Of a stretch of DNA of 64,000 nt, positions 1 through 25,399 are shown piece after piece. The notes under the pieces were generated by a model, which searched no databases, was not told the origin of the DNA, and was given only the letters and a program-made list of their open reading frames with translations. Both the position numbers and the translations under genes were made by a program. The DNA comes from Fistularia commersonii. Taxonomy: Eukaryota; Chordata; Actinopteri; Syngnathiformes; Fistulariidae. Location: NCBI GenBank assembly GCA_037954325.1, contig JBBMNZ010000001.1, forward strand, positions 11,699,258-11,763,257. The letters run 5' to 3'. The stretch's first letter is position 1, and every line of letters begins with the position of its first letter.

Positions 1-79
1 TGAGAAGAACATCAACGGGGAAAGGGATACACAGATCCAATCCAGTTCTGCAGGAAGGGTTCTATTTACTTTGTATGTG

Positions 80-440
80 TACTGCTCAAAAAAATAAAGG
101 GAACACTTGAACAACACAATGTAACTCCAAGTCAATCACACTTCTGTGAAATCACAGTGTCCACTCAGGAAGCAACACAGATTCATTTTGACTTGTTTTA
201 AGGACATTACATCAAAGTTGGATCAGCCTGGAGTGTGTTTTTGCACTTTAATTTTGAGTGTGATTCCTAATCCAGACCTCCATGGGTTAATACATTTGAT
301 TTCCATTGATCATTTTTGTGTGATTTTGTTGTCAGCACATTCAACTGTGTAAAGAGCAAAGTATTTCATAAGAATATTTCATTCATTTAGATCTAGGATG
401 TGTTTTTTAAGTGTTCCCTTTATTTTTTTGAGCAGTGTAT
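80..440. mobile_element. Tc1/mariner-type MITE
   Basis: A roughly 355-base non-coding element bounded by perfect 27-base terminal inverted repeats at 82-108 and 409-435; the outer end reads CTGCTCAAAAAAATAAAGGG. TGTA lies directly outside both ends (78-81 and 436-439), containing the TA that Tc1/mariner elements duplicate. The interior has no transposase reading frame, so it would depend on a transposase in trans. Assignment to Tc1/mariner rests on the TA flank and the look of the ends; the exact family was not checked. Confidence 0.8.
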
Positions 441-459
441 ATATGCATGTATGTATGTT

Positions 460-492
<33 letters not shown>

Positions 493-550
493 TTATATAT
501 TTATATATATATGTGTGTGTGTGTGCGTGTGTGTCTGTGTGTGTGCAGTT
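440..550. repeat. (TA)n/(TG)n microsatellite
   Basis: Alternating TA dinucleotides with a few G interruptions run into a TG-rich tract, immediately beside the right end of the MITE. No coding content is supported. Confidence 0.85.
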
Positions 551-585
551 AGGCACAGGTTGAAGTACATAATACCACAATCATA

Positions 586-1005
586 GTGAGGGACATTACA
601 TTTACATTACAGTCATTTGGCAAACGCTTTTATCCAACGCGACTTACAAAAAGTGCAATTCAGTCATCGAAGATCCAAAGTACCCGTAGTCAGATGTTGC
701 CACTCTACCAAATAGCCATCTCAAAACCATATACATACATACTGTACATTCATGTCTTCATTTTGTTTTTGTTTTTTTTTTGGGGGGGGGGGGTAAATGC
801 GATCAGTGGGGTAGTGCTTGGTGAAGAGGCATGTTTTCAGCTCCCAGCGGCTTCTGACCTTTTTCGGGAGTTTGTTCCACAACTGAGGAGCCAAGAGCGA
901 GAAGAGCCGAGACCGGTTCAATCGGCAACCAGGGGCTCTGAGTGATGGGGCGGACAGTCGCCCAGAGGTCAAAGACCATAATTTGTTATATTGACAGTCT
1001 AACAA
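586..1005 (-). mobile_element. 3' end of an L2/CR1/Rex-like LINE
   Basis: On the minus strand, 1005 to 721 encodes the C-terminal tail of a non-LTR reverse transcriptase polyprotein, recognisable by the APQLWNKLPKKVRS block followed by a K-TCLF motif. This tail (LWN-LP--VR, then K--LF) is usual at the end of L2/CR1-group ORF2. Downstream on the same strand (about 720 to 590) is a 3' UTR-like stretch of a type common in fish repeats. A run of G at 781-791 lies within it. The element is 5'-truncated; the clade call is from memory of the motif. Confidence 0.65.
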
Positions 1006-1740
1006 TCTTCAAGTCTTTTCTCCAATCCCAGTACTTTCGCATCAGCAAGTTTTCAATTATTCCCAATGTCACACCTGCAGCCAAAAATTCATATTAGCTG
1101 TTGTCAAATATCTGTTTACCATAAGCTCCATTTGTTACGTGGGAGGATGGTAATTAATTGTCTTACGGTCACAAATAATTGCTTTTCTGCAAGAGATCCA
1201 TTTCAGATCAAATGGTAGAGATCACGTTGACAGCATATGTTCTTCAGGTTTAGAATATTCTTCTCAAAAGGTAAGATACTGAAGAATGCAAGGACCTTGT
1301 GATAGATTCTTGTCGACCACGATCATTCTTGCCTTTTTGTAAAGTTTTCAATTTCATCCCAATGAGTTCCCTTGAAGTGGAGAGATATGTCACCATCCTC
1401 CCAGGGACAGACAGACAGAAACAGTGGCTACAGTAAGTTATGTTTTTACCCTCTGAATATTTCAGTATCCCTTGTTCTAAGCAGACCACAACTCACAGAA
1501 GCATGAGAAATTAGTACACTCTTTTACAAGAAAAATACAGGTGGAACATATCAGTACATACAGATACCTGCTTGTTGAAAAACAGGATCACAAAAAGAAA
1601 ACGTTTTACAGATGCAAATTTGTAGGTTTAGATGTCATGTTTGAAAGGATTTAGAACCATAATCTGTCGAGGGAGGACAGGTTTACCCCCAGAGTACAGT
1701 TGTGGTAAATGGCAACCTCCCCCCCATAGGAAAGTTGGAT
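1006..1740. other. Gene-free stretch
   Basis: AT-rich DNA between the LINE tail and the RTE element. I see no conserved coding frame, RNA gene or clear terminal repeats here. Confidence 0.5.
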
Positions 1741-1759
1741 GGTTTTGAGAGTCAAGTCA

Positions 1760-3805
1760 ATGCAGCCTCAGGGCGCCACGGGCAGGTGTCTCCCCAGGTC
1801 AGCTCCGGGGGGGCACCGGCCACGGTCCCAAGCCTGGATAAACGCAAAGGGTATCCGGAAGGGCATCCAGCATAAAACTTTTGCCAAAACCAAAAGTTGG
1901 TTTTGGCAAAAGTTGGTTGTGAATCAATCGTAACAACCAGATCATACCGGATTGCTCGAGGCCCAGGTTAACAATGACTGCCATTGGTACAGATGACCTA
2001 CAGGGAACCAATAGAAACTGGGCTACTGTAGGTCAAAGAAGGAGAGGAGGAAGGTGTGTTCGGACGCAGAAAGAGAAGAGGAAAGGCAAGAGTCTGGGAT
2101 TGAGAGTCGGGACTTTGATATTGGGACTATGAAAGGGAAAGGTTGAGAGTTGGTTGACATGATGCAGAGAAAGAAAGTGGATATACTGAGTGTCCAGGAG
2201 ACCAGGTGGAAAGGTAGTAAAGCTCGAAGCTTAGGAGCAGGCTTTAAGTTGTACTATCATGGTACCGAATGGAAGAGAAATGGAGTGGGTGTTATCTTGA
2301 AGGAGGAGTATGTTCTGAATGTTCTGGTGGTAAAAAGAATGTCATATAGACTTATGAGTCTAAAACTGGAAATTGAAGGTGTGACACTCAATGTTGTTAG
2401 TAGCTATGCCCCTCAGCTGGGATGTCAGTGACTGGAGAAGGAGAAGTTCTGGAATGAGCTAGATGAAGTGATTTGGAATATCCCCAGAGATGAGAGAGAG
2501 GTAATTGGTGCAGACTTCAATGGGCATGTTTGTGCAGATAATGGAGGGGATGAAGAAGTGATGAGCAGATTTGGGATACAGGATAGGAACACAGAGGGAC
2601 AGATGGTGGTAGATTGTACAAAAAGAAAGGAAACGGCTGGAGTGAATACTTTTTTCCAGAAAAGGCAGGAACACGGAGTAACTTATAAGAGCAGGGGTAG
2701 GAGCACCCACTTAGACATCTTGTATAGACAAGGTAACCTGACAGAAGTTAGTGACAGCAAAGTCGTTGTAGGTGAGAGTGTAGCCAGACAGCATGTTGCT
2801 TTGTTGGATGACTCTTGTGACAAGGAAGATCAGGAGGACAAAGGCAGCGCTTAGGACAAAGTGGTGGAAGCTTAACCCTTGTGTGGTGTTCGGGTCTGTG
2901 AGCACACACTCACACGCACGCACAAAAGTGAAAACGGGTCCCACAGACCCAAACACCACACAAGGGTGAAAAGGGTGGAGTGTTGTATGATTTTCAGAGA
3001 GGAGTTGAGAAAGGCTCTGGGTGATCAGGGAGAGCTTCCAGATGTGTTATCAGGGACACAGATAGGACTTGGTTTGTCATCTGGAAGGAAAGTAGATAAG
3101 GAGAGTTGGTGGTGGAATGAGGAAGTGCAGGAGTATGTACAGTACAAAGAAAGAAGTTAGCAAAGAGGAAGTGGGATACTGAGAGAACTCAAGGGAACAG
3201 ACAGGAGTACAGGGAGATACAACATAGGGTAAATATAGCGGTAGCAAAGGCAAAACAAAAGTCGTATCATGACCTTTATGCTCGGTTGGACAGTAAGGAG
3301 GGAGAGAATGATCTATACAGGTTGGCAAAACAGAGAGATAAAGATGGAAAGGATGTACAACAGGTCCAGGTGATTAAGGATAGAGAGGGAAATGTATTGA
3401 TGGATGATAGAAGAGTGATGGGACGATGGAAAGAGTATTCTGAAGAGCTGATGAATGTGGAAAATGAAAGAGAGGCAAGGGTAGAAGAGGTAGACCACAG
3501 AGCAGATATTAATAAAAGTGAAATAAAAAAGTAGTGGAAACTAGACTGAGAGCAGAAGTCAGCATTTGTGAACAGCAGTATGGCTTCATGCCTAGAAAGA
3601 GTACCACAGATGCAGTATTTGCTTTGAGAATGCTAATAGAGAAGTACAGAGAAGGCCAGAGGGAGCTGCTTTGTGTTTTGTAGACCTAGAAAAAGCATAT
3701 GACAGGCTGCCATGAGAGGAACTCTGGTATTGTATGAGGAAATCTGGAGTGGCAGAGAAGTATGTTAGACTGGTGCAGGACATGTATGCTGGATGTGAGA
3801 CAGTT
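1760..3805 (+). mobile_element. RTE-type LINE, degenerate copy 1
   Basis: The copy starts with ATGCAGCCTCAGGG, the same 5' start as two other copies in the window (5874 reverse, 56485 forward). After a 5' UTR come pieces of an AP-type endonuclease: the QETRWKGSKARS block at about 2195-2235, the ADFNGHV block at about 2511-2531 and QHVAL at about 2791. A linker with WWWNEEVQ and DLYRLAKQRDKDGKDVQQVQ follows. The reverse transcriptase start is reduced to fragments (QQYGFMPRKSTTDAVFALR at about 3572-3630). There are several stops and frameshifts, an internal deletion near 3533 that removes the stretch before the fingers domain, and the copy ends abruptly near 3805 where another LINE begins. Not able to move. 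Confidence 0.85.
2872..2970. mobile_element. piggyBac-like MITE nested in RTE copy 1
   Basis: A 91-base element (2876-2966) with 25-base terminal inverted repeats at 2876-2900 and 2942-2966, one mismatch, beginning CCCTTGTGTGGTGTT. It is flanked by TTAA (2872-2875) and TGAA (2967-2970), the latter one base from TTAA. It splits the LINE coding sequence; the reading continues on both sides. TTAA targeting and CCC-type ends are characteristic of piggyBac elements. Confidence 0.8.
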
Positions 3806-3810
3806 ACTTT

Positions 3811-5009
3811 TAAGAATAAGAATAAGAATAAGAACAACTTTATTAATCCCGAAGGAAATTGCAGTGCCAGAGTTACAGAAAATATAACAGTAATAAATAA
3901 TAAAGAAAGGCAGAATTAGAAATAAAAATAAACTATAAACTATAAAGTGTTTCAGTGAAACTATAAAGTGTCTTAGTAAGCAGTGATAAAACTATAAGTG
4001 TCTTAGTAACAAGTGAGGTAAGGAGTGCACAATAGTATGATAGAAGGGAACATTATAGTGTAGCTGTTATGAGATGAGATGAAATATTGCACAGTGTAGC
4101 TGTTATGAGATGAAATATTGCACAGTTTCTGAATATTGCACAGAAATGAGATATTGCACATTTTTGTTTTTTTTTTGAGTTAAAGATAGGTTGTTATGGT
4201 TGCCGGTGGCTGAATGGAGAGGAATTAAAAAGTCTGATCGCCTCAGGGAGGAAAGACCTCCTGTGGCGTCAGTGGAGCTCCTCGGTGGTATCAGTCTACG
4301 GCTGAAAGAGCTCTGACAGGACGTCAGTGTGGCATGCAGGGGGTGATGGATGTTGTCCATGATGCTGAGGAGCTTCTTCAGCATCCTCCTCTCTGACACC
4401 TGCACCACAGACTCCAGCTCCACGCCCAGGACAGACCCAGCTCTCCTGATGAGCTTGTTGAGTCTGTTTGCATCAGCTGTCTTGAGCCTGCTGCCCCAGC
4501 GCACAACAGCGTAGAAGATGACGCTGGACACCAGCGAGTGGTAGAACATCTGCAGCATGGTCCTGCAGATATTGAAAGATCTGAGCCTCCTGAGGAAGAA
4601 CAGGCGGCTCTGACCCTTCTTGAAGCTGGCGTTGGTGTTAATAGTCCAGTCCAGTTTATTGTCCAAGTGGACACCCAGGTACTTATAACTGTCCACAATG
4701 TCCACCTCTGTACCCCTGATGGTGACTGGGGTCGGATGGGTCCTCTGTTTCCTGAAATCCACCACCAGCTCCTTTGTCTTTGTGACATTGAGCTGGAGGT
4801 GGTTCAGTCCACACCACTCCACAAACCTGTCCACCACGCTCCTGTACTCCTCCTCCTGGCCTCTGTTGATGCAGCCCACGATGGCAGAGTCATCTGAGAA
4901 TTTCTGCAGGTGGCAGGACTGCGAGGAGAACCTGAAGTCTGAGGTGTAGAGCGTGAACAGGAAGGGAGACAGGACTGTCCCCTGTGGCGCCCCCGTGCTG
5001 CTCACAATG
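3811..5009 (-). mobile_element. Rex/L2/CR1-like LINE, 5'-truncated
   Basis: Minus-strand frame 5005 to 4103 encodes the second half of a reverse transcriptase: STGAPQGTVLSPFLFTLYTS, then the catalytic region as KFSDDSAIVG (the usual ADD box is SDD here), then LQLNVTKTKELVVDFR, YKYLGVHLDNKLDW, and the SRLFFLRRLRSF thumb region. The element ends at its 3' side (3811-3835) in a short tandem repeat, TTCTTA units on the minus strand, typical of fish LINEs of this group. It is truncated at 5009 within the palm domain. AGTTAC occurs at both edges and may be a short target duplication. Confidence 0.85.
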
Positions 5010-5874
5010 GTGTTAAGTTACCCTATGTTCCTGGCTTTTCTGGAAAAAAGTATTCACTCCAGCCATTTCAATCTGCCACCATCTATCCCTTTGTGTTCTA
5101 TGCTGGATACCAAACCTGCCCATCACTTCTTCATCCTCATCCATTGCTCGCACCTACATGCCCCTCAAAGTCTGCACCAATTACCACTCTCTCATCTCTG
5201 GGGATACTCTGCATCACTTCATCTAACTAATTCCAGAACTTCTCCTTCTCCTTCTCCTCTAACTCACATGTCACCTGCAGTGCACAGCTACTAGCAACAC
5301 TGATGCATCAGACCTTCAATTTCCTGTTCTGGACTCATAAGTCTATATGACATTATTTTCACCTCCAGAACATTCCTAACATACTCCTCCTTCAAAATGT
5401 CTCATACTCCATTTCTCTTCTGGTCAGTACCATGATAGTACAACTTAAAGCCGGCGCTGAGCTTCTAGCCTTACTACCTTTCCACCTGGTCTCTTGGACA
5501 CACAGTATTTCCACCCTCTTTCTCTGCATCATGTCGACCAACTCTTTAACGTTTTCTGTCATGGTCCTGATATTCAAAGCCCCTACTCTCAGTCCCAGAC
5601 TTTTGCCTCTCTTCTTCTCTCTCTGCTTCCAAATATGCCTTCCTCCTCTCCTTCTTTGACCCACAATAGCTCAATTTTCAGTGGTACCCTGTAGGTCATC
5701 TGTACCAATGGCAGTTATTGTTAACTTGGGCCTTGACCAATCCGGTATGGGATAATAAGGTTTGATTCACATGTTTTGTTTTGGCACAAGTTTTATGCCA
5801 GATGCGTTCCTGACACAATCCTCTGCATTTATCCGGGCTTGGGACACTGGCCTTCGCCCCCCTGAGACTGCATT
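5010..5874 (-). mobile_element. RTE-type LINE, copy 2 (inverted)
   Basis: Read on the minus strand, this starts at 5874 with the same 14-base 5' end as copy 1 (one mismatch), then the same 5' UTR. The endonuclease start follows, with LRVGALNIRTMT and ILCVQETRWKGSKARS encoded between about 5590 and 5440. Homology to copy 1 continues down to 5010, where it matches copy 1 near 2680. It faces copy 1 across the Rex-like LINE, making a long imperfect inverted repeat. Frameshifts are present. Confidence 0.85.
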
Positions 5875-6527
5875 ATTTCCAGGAATTAAATAGTTTCCTG
5901 AAATGTCCCCCTGAGCTGTTTTACTGCCATCCATAATTTATGGAAATATTCATGTTTTAAAACCGGCATGGAACAATATGTACTGATTTAAAACACAGCT
6001 TTGGTCTGGATAAACTTAAATGAGGTCACTTGGCTATATGACCAAATCGTTGATGTACATTCACCAGAGTTTGTTTATCAAGCCTGTTGGGAAGTTTTAA
6101 ATTTAAAGAACATTTTCATAAATTCCAGGGTATTTTTTTTAAGCAGACCTGTGAACCAAATGGCCATCTTTTGCTGTATCCTAAAACAATTCAGACTGAA
6201 ATAAAAAAAAAAGTAAATTCTCCATGACCCCAACATAGAGGCAAGAAATATGTTGAAACATAAACATATAAGCATGAAACAGTGGAGCAACAAACTTCGA
6301 CGTGAATATAGCCATCACAGCAGATGTTTGCAATTCATGTTTTGAGGGGGAGAAGAAATCAAAATAAATTGAAAGGAATTGAAGCGGAGAGTGATATTTT
6401 ATCGAGGAATTAAGTTATTAGCTGTTTCTCACTATCAGGATCAGTTCTAACTTACTGTATGGGACTTGGAACGCAACTTGTCTCTCATTGGTTGATGTAA
6501 AGTATGGTTGGTTGATGCTATGTTTTA

Positions 6528-6600
6528 GTTCATTCATTCATTCATTCATTCATTCATTCATTCATTCATTCATTCAACCATTCATTCATTCATTATCTCT
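6528..6600. repeat. (CATT)n microsatellite
   Basis: About 17 CATT units with one interruption. It forms the outer end of the L2-like dispersed repeat that continues after the LINE insertion, at 7878. Confidence 0.85.
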
Positions 6601-6612
6601 AACTTTTATCCT

Positions 6613-7863
6613 AAAGAGTGTGGTTATTTTTGCCGGGACTCCGAGGGATGTCAGGACGTTCCAGAGAGAGCCATGGTCCACCGTGTCGAAGGCAGCTTTC
6701 AGGTCGATGAAGGCGATGTAGAGGTGCCGATCCTTCCTGAACTCCCGGGCCTTTTCAATTATGAGCCGGAGGGCAGAGATGTGATCTGTGGTGGACTGAT
6801 TGGTCATGAAGCCGGCTTGCTGTTGGCGGCGTCTGCTTTGGGTTGCAGGTAGAGCTCTACCAAGGAGCCGAAAGCTGTGTGTGTGTGAATGGCCGGGACT
6901 CTGAGTGGTTCCCCATCAACAGCGGGGTGAGGCAGGGCTGTGTCGCTGCGCCAGAACTTTTTAATCGTGTCATTGACTATCTGATGACAAAAGTCTCTGA
7001 GCGGATCCCTGGGGTCCCCATAGGCAGCTACACCCTCAGGGACCTCGAGTACGCGGATGACACCACGCTGTTCAGTGAGACCGCTGACCAGCTTCGCGAA
7101 GCCCTCCATGTTTTTGATGAGGAGTCCAGGAAACTCGGCCTGAAGATAAGCTGGCCAAAAACCGAGCTTATGCATTTAGGAGAGGGACCTGATCCACCAC
7201 CACTCCTCTTCGACGGCACCCCTGTCCACTTTGTCGCTACCTTCAAGTACCTCGGCTCAACCCTGTCAAACACCGGAGATCTCAAAGTTGAGATTGACCG
7301 GCGCTGTGCCCTTGCGGCGTCAGTCATGCAGTCCCTGTGGAGACCATTGTGGCGCCACGGCCACATATCCCGGGTGACAAAGCTCCGAGTCTACAATGCC
7401 TCAGTCATCTCTGTCCTACTCTATGGCTCCGAAACCTGGCCGCTGAACAACACGCTGGCAGCCAGGCTTGATGGATTTGACTCCAGGGCCCTGAGGACAT
7501 TAGAAGGCATCAGCTGGACCCAGCATGTCACCAACAAGACCCTAAGGGATCGAACCCAGCAGCCCCCAGTATCTCGCCTCGCATCAATGCGGTGAGTTCG
7601 ATGGTATGGCCACATCATCCGCTTGCCTGCCGAACATCCCACAAGCTCCATCTTGGCCTTTAATCCCCAGCTAGCCGGATGGAGAAGACCCAGAGGTGCC
7701 CCCCCGCACCCACTGGCTTGATGTTGTGGCCCAGGACCTCAGGGCCTGCGGTGTGAGCCTGGCACAGGCACGGCAACTTGCCAACGACAGACCCCGATGG
7801 AGAAACCTGGTAGCCACGGTTGGCTCTACGCATCTCGTACAAGAGGACTAACTAACTAACTAA
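6613..7863 (+). mobile_element. APE-type LINE with twin-priming inversion
   Basis: The 3' portion (about 6845-7863) is forward: a reverse transcriptase with RQGCVAAPEL and the catalytic EYADDTTLF at about 7048-7074, then the ISWPKTELMH and FKYLGSTLS blocks, a C-terminal domain, and a (CTAA)n tail at about 7845-7865. The preceding portion of the same element (fingers/palm start, STTDHISALRLIIEKAREFR) is inverted at 6613-6843. A 14-base direct repeat, CTAACTTTTATCCT, flanks the whole at 6599-6612 and 7864-7877. It belongs to the same family as the LINE at 61306-64000. The forward frame breaks after about 7595. Confidence 0.9.
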
Positions 7864-7877
7864 CTAACTTTTATCCT

Positions 7878-8170
7878 GCACATAGGGTTGTGCGATTGCT
7901 GGGATCTATTCAAGCTATCATTGGGCGAGAGGTATACCACCTGGACTGCCTGGATTGTACCCTGGACTGGTAGCTAGTTGATCAAAGGGAAACTTATATA
8001 GACAAACATCCTGTCACACTCATTCACACATCTGGGTAATTTAGGGTCTCCCTTTGTTTAGACTGGGTGGAAACCAGAGAACCCAAAGAAAATACACCCT
8101 GACACAGGGAGAACATACAAACTCCACATAGAAAGCGCTAACGACTGCACCACTTACATCACTTTCATGT
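7878..8170 (+). repeat. Teleost dispersed repeat (L2-like tail)
   Basis: Degenerate copy of a repeat abundant in fish. Recognisable pieces are the pattern 'cattgggcgagaggtataccacctggac', a lost 'cactcattcacac' block, and 'gggagaacatacaaactccacata'. Together with the (CATT)n tract at 6528 it was one unit before the LINE inserted at 6612/7864. The usual family name was not verified. Confidence 0.7.
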
Positions 8171-9300
8171 TCATTGTTTTTTCACATACCCCTTTGAAAA
8201 CCTGAATGATAAATAACAGTTGTGTTGTGCTAAAAAATACAAAGCAACATTGAGATAAAGAAATTATACATCTCTGTCATCAAAACACCACTGTTTTGCT
8301 CTCTTTGCACTGCAGGATAGGAATTCATAAAATTGCTTTCTAGATGTGCTACTCTACTTTTCGTTTCAGATGTGTTTTCATCACTTCTGTTTTTATCCAT
8401 TTACTGTTATTTCTGAAACCAAAAATAAACTTGCCTAATAGACGTTTGCATCAGAATGTTTGGATATTACTGACCAAAGACTCTTGAATGATCTACTGTT
8501 TGTAGAGGAAACAAGATCAAAACCAGTCTGCCAATACAAACATAAATGTGTTTGAACTAACAAAATCTTTTTTTTTTTTGTGCTAGGGTCTATGGTATGG
8601 ACAAGTTAGACTAGACATCATAGTCACCGAAAACAGAAGTCAGATCAGAGGCTGTTTCCCTCAAGATCATCTGTCCTTTTAGTACCCCGGGAGTGCCCTC
8701 ATTTGGGAACAGACTCATTTCCCGTTTGTAGCAGGACGACTCTGCGCAAGCCTGCATGGGTCATCTGGGGGTTGACACACTTACTCTGGGTGGGATGCTA
8801 GCTCAGAAGCATTTTCCATGACTCGCATCCCCCTCCCATTGGCAGGAAAAGGCAGTTGTTTAGGTAGCCTGAGCCGGGGCTTGGTTTTCCCTTCCATTTA
8901 TCTTTTTTGCTGCTGTCACCCCCCATTTCTGTCAGGATTGTGACAATAATTCTTTCCTCCTGTTGTCATCTGGAGATTCAATATTTCACTGAAGCCCAGC
9001 ATGGGACTTGCCAAAGTACTAAACGGTTGTTGTTGAAAAAGTCGAGTAGAATAAGTGTTTATGTGCAATTTATGATGGCATAATTCCATTCAAAAGTCTG
9101 GTATGAAGCACATTGACATCCGTGCATCTTCATATTTTTGTTAATAGTCCTCAATAAAATTCATGATATATAGTGTAATTTCTGAATACATAAATCTCCT
9201 TTGAAATATTTATCATTGTCTTTACTTTACGCAGTTAAGCAACTAATGTCACAGCCACATTGATGAAAGCTATATTTCACATTGTCTATTTTGTTTGGGC
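8171..9300. other. Gene-free stretch
   Basis: AT-rich DNA with no long open frame and no clear terminal repeats. A G/C-richer patch at about 8680-8900 was examined on both strands, and no conserved product was recognised. Confidence 0.5.
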
Positions 9301-9304
9301 ATTA

Positions 9305-9610
9305 TTCTAGGAAGGCAACATGGTCGCACAGTGGTTAGCACTTCTGGGAGACCTTTCTGTGTGGAGTTTGCATGTTCTCCCAATGTCTGTGTACGTTTCC
9401 TCCAGTTTCTTCCCAAGACCACCAAAAACATGCAGCAGGTTCATTGGTAGAAATTGCCGTGAATGAGTGAATGATAACTTGTCTGTTTATGCGGCTCTGC
9501 AATTGACTGCCAACCAGTCCAGGGTGTATCCTGCCTCTCGCCCAATGACAGTGGGATAGGTTCCAGCATGCCCTGCAACACTGAGTGCAGGATAAGCGGT
9601 AGTTTATGGC
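9305..9610 (-). repeat. Teleost dispersed repeat, reverse copy
   Basis: Reverse-orientation copy of the same repeat as at 7878: it contains 'gcacagtggttagcac', 'gtgtggagtttgcatgttctccc', 'ccagtccagggtgtatcctgcctctcgccca' and ends near 'gagtgcaggataagcggta'. Confidence 0.8.
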
Positions 9611-11650
9611 TGGCTTAATGGGTCATTTTAGCAATGACAAGCTCAAGAAACATCTTCAAAAATAAAGAAGAACAGCAAGGTTTCCTCCTCTTCAAAGTTG
9701 AGTCTCTTTAATGTAATGTTCTTCTCATCTGACTAAACAAAATTCTGAAAGATGTTGTGTAAGATCATGAATCTCTTCTGACACTTTCCTGCACTCTATC
9801 AAGCCGCATTTGAGTCTTAATAAACTCACTGCACTTAAACTAAGGTTTCCATCAGCTGACACCACATAAAATGTCCTTGAGAGCTCTTGACAAAGGAAAT
9901 GCATAACATCATGCCTAATCTATAGCCCTGATAGATTGTCTGCTTTTGTAGTGTGACCTGCAGCAAAGCTGAGGTAAGTCACAGTCATTTGTCACGATCC
10001 TTAGGTATTGCTCACACCACTTGTATACATACTGGAAGTCATAGAAAACAACATTTAAAATGATTTATATCAATTGACCATCAATACAACCTTTCAATTT
10101 GTATATCAGTGAGGGGACACATTCCGTAAATGTTTAAAACTTTTATGTGTTCTTTTTGGATAAAGATGATGTCACATTCTCAAACCTTAAAACAAGAATC
10201 ACTTGATGATATGCATTTTTTCTATTTAGATCCAAAATGTAATGTGGTCTGATGGAGCCGGGCGCCGAGGCGGCACTGTTTACATGATTAGCCTCCCATC
10301 TAGTGCTTCCAACCTGTACTGCAGCTTTTCCACTCAGTTGTATGCAACACAGAATAAAATTAAAGTTAAATATTTAATTCTCTCAGTAAAATAATTTGAA
10401 GGTTTCTTTCGTTTTTGAGAAGTCATAATTAGCAAAGTCAAGGGATTGGCTTCATTCAAAGAATGGAAATTAAAGGAACACTTCAATTCTGTGAAGGTCC
10501 AATATCTTTATAGAGAAATCAGGCAAATAAATGCATCAGAAATTTCACTTAGAAATAAAGTTGTTGAGACTAATAATGTATTCGACTTTCGATATGTTCC
10601 TTTTTAAATATGGATACATGCAAAACCTAAATTGCAAAGCATATTGGAAGACACTGCAATAAGATCTTATCTGCACTGCAATAGGAGAAACACCTAGGCA
10701 TATGTTTTTTTTTTTTAATCACTATGTCTGTCATGACTATAATTTCAGAGGCCACTTTTCACAGTAAATCTTTTCTGCTTGATTGTATAATGCAAATAAC
10801 AAGTAATTAAATGCAATTCATCACTGACTACATTTGAGAAATTATAAAAACATAAAAAAACAAAAAAAAAATCATCTTTATTGTTTGCGAGGAGGGCCTT
10901 GTGGGCTTTTGAAACATTAAGCTAATGAAGCAGAAATGGATTTTTAACAGAAAACTTAAAATTTAATTGACATCAGTTTACACTGTCATCAAACATATTC
11001 TCATATGCTATTTGTCTCAAAACTACCATTTGTAGGACTTTCTGCGGTGTACTCATCTTTACTAATTTCACACTAAAAGGTGACTATAGGGAGATGTTTT
11101 TGGTAAATGTTGATATAAAACAATATGCCATGGATTGAGCAGAGTGGGATCAATATCAATATCAAACAGTATATCAGCTAAATCCACCGCAGTGCCTTCT
11201 GTGTGTGTTCCTAACTCTAGATACTGTTACAGGTCAGCCTGGTCTCTGAATCTCACCTGTTTGGTGCCAATTTCACATATCAAAGGGAGAATAAACATTG
11301 AAAATAAAACAGGTTTGCAATTTTGTTTCCCAGGAATCACAGTTAGAGCTGGAGGATATAAACTTGGTTTAGTCTTTTACTGCTTCAGACATCTTAGTGT
11401 TAAAGTAAACATGGGGACAAGGGTGGGGGAAGCTTAATTAGTAAATATATTATCTAGCAATTGTCATTAAGCATGTGTAGGAGCATTCTCTCTTGACATA
11501 TGAAGTTGTATTCAAGCCACTTGACCTTATTATGTAAAGAAAATATATTTGATTAAAATGCCTTAATCCCATTTATCTCAAAAAGATTAACCAGTACTAA
11601 GACCAGCACAGGGTTTGCATGCATGATATAGCACTTTTATTGCATCCAGC
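9611..11650. other. Gene-free stretch downstream of CD109-like gene
   Basis: AT-rich intergenic DNA with scattered A or T runs. No conserved frame, RNA gene or repeat family was recognised. Confidence 0.45.
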
Positions 11651-11655
11651 ACACA

Positions 11656-11661
11656 TTTATT
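11656..11661 (-). promoter_or_regulatory. Candidate polyadenylation signal of CD109-like gene
   Basis: AATAAA on the minus strand (TTTATT on plus), about 55 bases after the stop codon of the CD109-like gene. A second TTTATT lies just downstream. It would give a short 3' UTR. Confidence 0.5.
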
Positions 11662-11715
11662 CATTTAAACACCGATCAAACCCTATGACTCTCAGTGCGT
11701 CCTTTGTTTGGGTAA

Positions 11716-25320
<13,605 letters not shown>

Positions 25321-25399
25321 GCTTCTATAACAGGTGATGCCACATATCGATACAATTCTGCATAAGCTGAGACTCCAAACTGTTCTGAAACAAGCAGGA

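Noticed and set aside
398..586. Open frame through a (TA)n/(TG)n tract giving Tyr-Ile and Val-Cys repeats
   Set aside because: The protein is a translation of a microsatellite; no conserved content.
4378..4788. Second minus-strand open frame rich in Trp, Ser and Arg
   Set aside because: It is a shadow of the Rex-like reverse transcriptase frame at 4103-5005.
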